From: Roseiarcus sp963820775
Lineage (GTDB): Bacteria; Pseudomonadota; Alphaproteobacteria; Rhizobiales; Beijerinckiaceae
Direction of reading: 5' to 3'
Length of the DNA: 64,000 bases
Assembly (NCBI GenBank): GCA_963820775.1
Contig: CAWGBF010000015.1
Location: 1,302,001 to 1,366,000, forward strand
The notes beneath the pieces were generated by a model. The model was not told where the DNA came from. It did no database searches and worked only from the letters and a program-made list of their open reading frames with translations. The position numbers and the translations under genes are program-made. Positions 61,815 to 64,000 of this stretch are shown piece after piece (positions within the stretch are counted from its first letter, which is position 1; the number at the start of each line of letters is the position of its first letter).

Positions 61815-63602
61815 ATGACTGCCACCGAAGACGCCACATCACCCAATTTCGGCTTTCTGGCTAAGCGTTATCCAGAGTTGGAGCGGATTGCCGCGCGCAG
61901 CGAGCGCTACTTCTCTGGTGATCCCATCGTTTCCCTGATCACCCTTCGACAGTTCGGTGAGGCATTAGCGCAGCTCGTGGCGGCGCGCTCCGGTTTGTAC
62001 ATCGACCCAAACGAGCGCCAGCGCGATTTGCTCCGACGTCTCCGCGTTGACGGAAGGTACCCGTCAAACGTATTGGGCCTCTTTGATCAACTGCGTAAAG
62101 ACGGTAATGCGGCAGCTCATCATCACACCGGCGACCATGCGAAGGCGCTTGAATGCTTAAAGACGGCGCGAAAGCTCGGGATCTGGTTTTACCGCACTTT
62201 TGACAATCACAATTTCAGACCACGCCCATTTCAGCCGCCGCACCCACCAATCGACGCAGCCACCGAACCCACAGCCGAGCTGGATAGATCAAGGGCCCAG
62301 AGGGACGCGGCACTTTCGGTTCGCATGGGCCCCATGAGCCTTAGTCGGAAACACCCGTTCGATTTCGCGTTGGCGGCCGCGGTCGCGGTCGCGGTCGCGG
62401 TGATCTATGCGTATGTGCCGCTGACCAGTGACGACATCGCAAGGCTTCGATGGCTTGATGACATCAACGTCATCGTCAACAAGTCCCTCGCATCCGCAAA
62501 GCCGGAAGCGGGCCTTTCCCCAGTCGACCCAATCGCCGCAGCGAATGTCGACGAGGACCTGGACTATCGAGTCGCTCAACGGATGAAGTCGCCCGAAGGA
62601 TGGCGCTCCTTCTTGGCCGCCCATCCGGCTGGCCCCCATGCGCAATCTGCGCTAGCGGAGATCGACAAACTGCTTCCGGTCGAGAAGCCTCCCGCGCCGC
62701 TGGCTGCCCAGGCCTCTGATGGTGGGTCGTCAGATACGAAAACTCCGAGTGAGGACAGCTCACCTGGCCGGACTTCCTCACCGCCCGAGGTCACCACGCC
62801 TACCTCCGATGAAATCTGCAAACGCGACGAGGACCGTCTGCAGCGGTTGTCCAGCAGTCTGACGATCGATGAAGCATTGCGGTTCTTTGCTGAGTTGCGC
62901 TGCGAGAAGTTGCGACCGGAGCTCTTCCGCCTAACGGAGCGTCTGGACTACGAGGCTCCCACGGCCACCGCTGTTGCTACTCAAAGTCCTTCTTCAAGGG
63001 TCGCTCCAGCACAGGTTGCAAGAAGGCAAGCGAGCGGACCTCAGAATAAGACGCATTTGAGTGTCTCTTCGCGCAACTTTCAGCCAGGACGACATGCGAA
63101 GCGGTGGGCGGCCCCTAGCTTGCCACCAATCCTTTTGGCGCTTTTCGGCGAGCAGCCGAGGACCTGGACCGCGTTCCGACGAGCCCGAGCCAGCGGCGGA
63201 CCGGGCGGCGGCGGATCGAGTGGCGGCGGCGCTATTGGTGGAGTGGCGAGCGCCGCCAGCGCCGCAAGTACCGGCGGGGTCGGATCGGGCGGTGGCGGTG
63301 GCCCTGGCGGCGGCGGTGGCGGTGGCCCTGGCGGCGGCGGCGGCGGTGGGCCTGGCGGCGGTGGCGGTGGGCCTGGCGGCGGTGGCGGTGGGCCTGGCGG
63401 CGGTGGGCCTGGCGGCGGTGGCGGTGGGCCTGGCGGCGGTGGCGGTGGGCCTGGCGGCGGCGGCGGTGGCCCTGGCGGCGGTGGCGGTGGGCCTGGCGGC
63501 GGTGGGCCTGGCGGCGGTGGCGGTGGCGGGCCTGGCGGCGGTGGCGGTGGACCTGGCGGCGGTGGCGGCGGGGGCGGCGGGCCTGGCGGCGGGGGCCATT
63601 GA
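61815..63602 (+). CDS. Membrane protein with DUF4145-like N-terminus and Gly-Pro repeat tail
   Basis: About 595 residues from ATG 61815 (GTG 61806 is an alternative). Residues 10-130 (NFGFLAKRYPELERIAARSE, LITLRQFGEALAQLVAARSG, VLGLFDQLRKDGNAAAHHHT) match the DUF4145 type of helical domain found at the N-terminus of restriction and other defence proteins. A membrane helix follows (FDFALAAAVAVAVAVIYAYV), then a region seen beside caspase-like domains (YRVAQRMKSPEGWRSFLAAH, SSSLTIDEALRFFAELRCEK). The C-terminus (from about 63195) is a long GGGGP tandem repeat. Frame use before the repeat looks less natural (residues 395-460), so a frameshift cannot be excluded. Confidence 0.6.
   Translation: MTATEDATSPNFGFLAKRYPELERIAARSERYFSGDPIVSLITLRQFGEALAQLVAARSGLYIDPNERQRDLLRRLRVDGRYPSNVLGLFDQLRKDGNAAAHHHTGDHAKALECLKTARKLGIWFYRTFDNHNFRPRPFQPPHPPIDAATEPTAELDRSRAQRDAALSVRMGPMSLSRKHPFDFALAAAVAVAVAVIYAYVPLTSDDIARLRWLDDINVIVNKSLASAKPEAGLSPVDPIAAANVDEDLDYRVAQRMKSPEGWRSFLAAHPAGPHAQSALAEIDKLLPVEKPPAPLAAQASDGGSSDTKTPSEDSSPGRTSSPPEVTTPTSDEICKRDEDRLQRLSSSLTIDEALRFFAELRCEKLRPELFRLTERLDYEAPTATAVATQSPSSRVAPAQVARRQASGPQNKTHLSVSSRNFQPGRHAKRWAAPSLPPILLALFGEQPRTWTAFRRARASGGPGGGGSSGGGAIGGVASAASAASTGGVGSGGGGGPGGGGGGGPGGGGGGGPGGGGGGPGGGGGGPGGGGPGGGGGGPGGGGGGPGGGGGGPGGGGGGPGGGGPGGGGGGGPGGGGGGPGGGGGGGGGPGGGGH
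63289..63600. repeat. GGC/GGT-CCT tandem repeat coding for Gly-Pro
   Basis: About 310 bases built of GGCGGTGGCGGTGGGCCT-type units with 12-, 15- and 18-base variants. It encodes GGGGPGGGG on the plus strand; the minus strand is also open and encodes PPPPGPPPPPP (frame 63080-63745). Expansion and contraction by slippage are likely, and assembly here may be unreliable. Confidence 0.85.
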
Positions 63603-63922
63603 CGCAGGTTTGTTTTGCGGGTCGCGCCAGCCGCCTCAAATGCGTCCCAGACTATTTCGAATAGGCGAGCAGCTTCTTCGACCGCGTTTGCCGCTTGTTG
63701 CAAGGCCTGGCGACCATCGCCCACTACTACGGACGGTGAGGCCAAACAAGGAGCGCTGGCAAACGCAACTACAATCGGTTTATCGCCAGTTGTCCGTGTT
63801 TTTGATGCGCCCGTCGGGTCAGGATATGTCGGCGCTATCAGGTTCGATGGAAGAAAGAAAGGATAGCGTAGTTCAATTCTTGAGGCGTGAAGAGGAGCCG
63901 CCCCGTATCAAATAGGTGAACC
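63603..63922. other. Non-coding or uncertain stretch after the Gly-Pro gene
   Basis: Several frames are open but none is convincing. The plus frame ending at 63915 (SGSMEERKDSVVQFLRREEE) and the minus frame starting near 63745 (ALQQAANAVEEAARLFEIVW) are the most protein-like. The latter would continue into the Pro-rich reading of the repeat. Confidence 0.3.
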
Positions 63923-64000
63923 ATGCGAAAGCTCTTGTTCGCGTCAGCATTCGCGCTATTGGCTCTAGCCACGGTTCCCGCCCGTGGGATGCCGATCCTT
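63923..64000 (+). CDS. Exported protein, 3' truncated by the window
   Basis: ATG 63923 with AGGTG five bases upstream begins KLLFASAFALLALATVPARG, a signal peptide. Only 26 codons are visible, so no function can be given. Confidence 0.5.
   Translation, partial: MRKLLFASAFALLALATVPARGMPIL

Noticed and set aside
63289..63600. CRISPR-like array
   Set aside because: Units are contiguous coding repeats of varying length with no spacers; it is a Gly-Pro tandem repeat.
63061..63915. 284-codon Ala/Val-rich plus-strand frame
   Set aside because: It is the shifted reading of the Gly-Pro repeat; only its last 50 codons look protein-like and could not be tied to a start.

Overview
The window is GC-rich chromosomal DNA, most likely from an alphaproteobacterium of the Hyphomicrobiales (Rhizobiales). 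That placement is inferred from the tolQRAB layout, GatCAB in place of direct Gln/Asn charging, a dihydroorotase-like protein without zinc ligands, an Irr-type iron control element, a long structured leader before a speF-like ornithine decarboxylase, and dispersed palindromes of the kind common in this order.

Layout. 1-3.6 kb: a fatty-acid-reductase-like set (AMP ligase, LuxE-like and LuxC-like proteins). 3.6-7.0 kb: retropepsin-like protease, xylose isomerase and membrane urate hydroxylase. 7.4-11.5 kb: tolQ, tolR, tolA, a second TolA-like gene and tolB, with no pal. 11.5-13.8 kb: a DUF2189 membrane protein and an FTR1/cupredoxin iron-uptake pair. 13.8-16.3 kb: a long non-coding stretch with palindromes and a leader RNA, then ornithine decarboxylase. 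16.5-19.0 kb: two decayed genes (phosphoesterase, amino-acid-binding protein). 19.2-25.7 kb: Nudix hydrolase, S49 protease and an HlyD / ABC-2 permease / ABC-2 permease / HlyD operon with no ATPase gene. 25.7-32.5 kb: a pair of uncharacterised genes, ettA and a frameshifted vanadium haloperoxidase. 32.7-36.8 kb: a consensus ICE/Irr box before a ribbon-helix-helix gene, a VOC protein, a Tat-exported small subunit with a GMC oxidoreductase, and a HAD phosphatase. 36.8-45 kb: a polytopic membrane protein, a Gfo/Idh/MocA dehydrogenase, gamma-glutamyltransferase, a broken L,D-transpeptidase and a frameshifted two-subunit molybdenum hydroxylase. 45-54.5 kb: tRNA-Ser(GCU), an H1-like histone, gatB-gatA-gatC, ruvX, dprA, plsY, a pyrC-like gene and tRNA-Arg(ACG).

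Downstream of tRNA-Arg (54.5-64 kb) the content becomes accessory: an IS5-like element, a HigBA-type toxin-antitoxin pair, a MITE-like element beside a truncated resolvase, an AT-rich orphan membrane gene, a PEP-CTERM-like exported protein, three copies of a short motif that reads as an antitoxin tail, and a membrane protein with a DUF4145-like N-terminus and a long Gly-Pro repeat. This looks like an integration hot spot or decayed island.

Many accessory genes carry single-base frameshifts, while the housekeeping genes read through intact. This may be real gene decay or residual sequencing error, and it affects the reading of several loci. The most noteworthy items are the ICE box, the duplicated TolA C-terminal domain, the apparent AUA start of tolQ, the ATPase-less exporter operon, the uncharacterised 25.7-28.8 kb gene pair, and the DUF4145/Gly-Pro protein.
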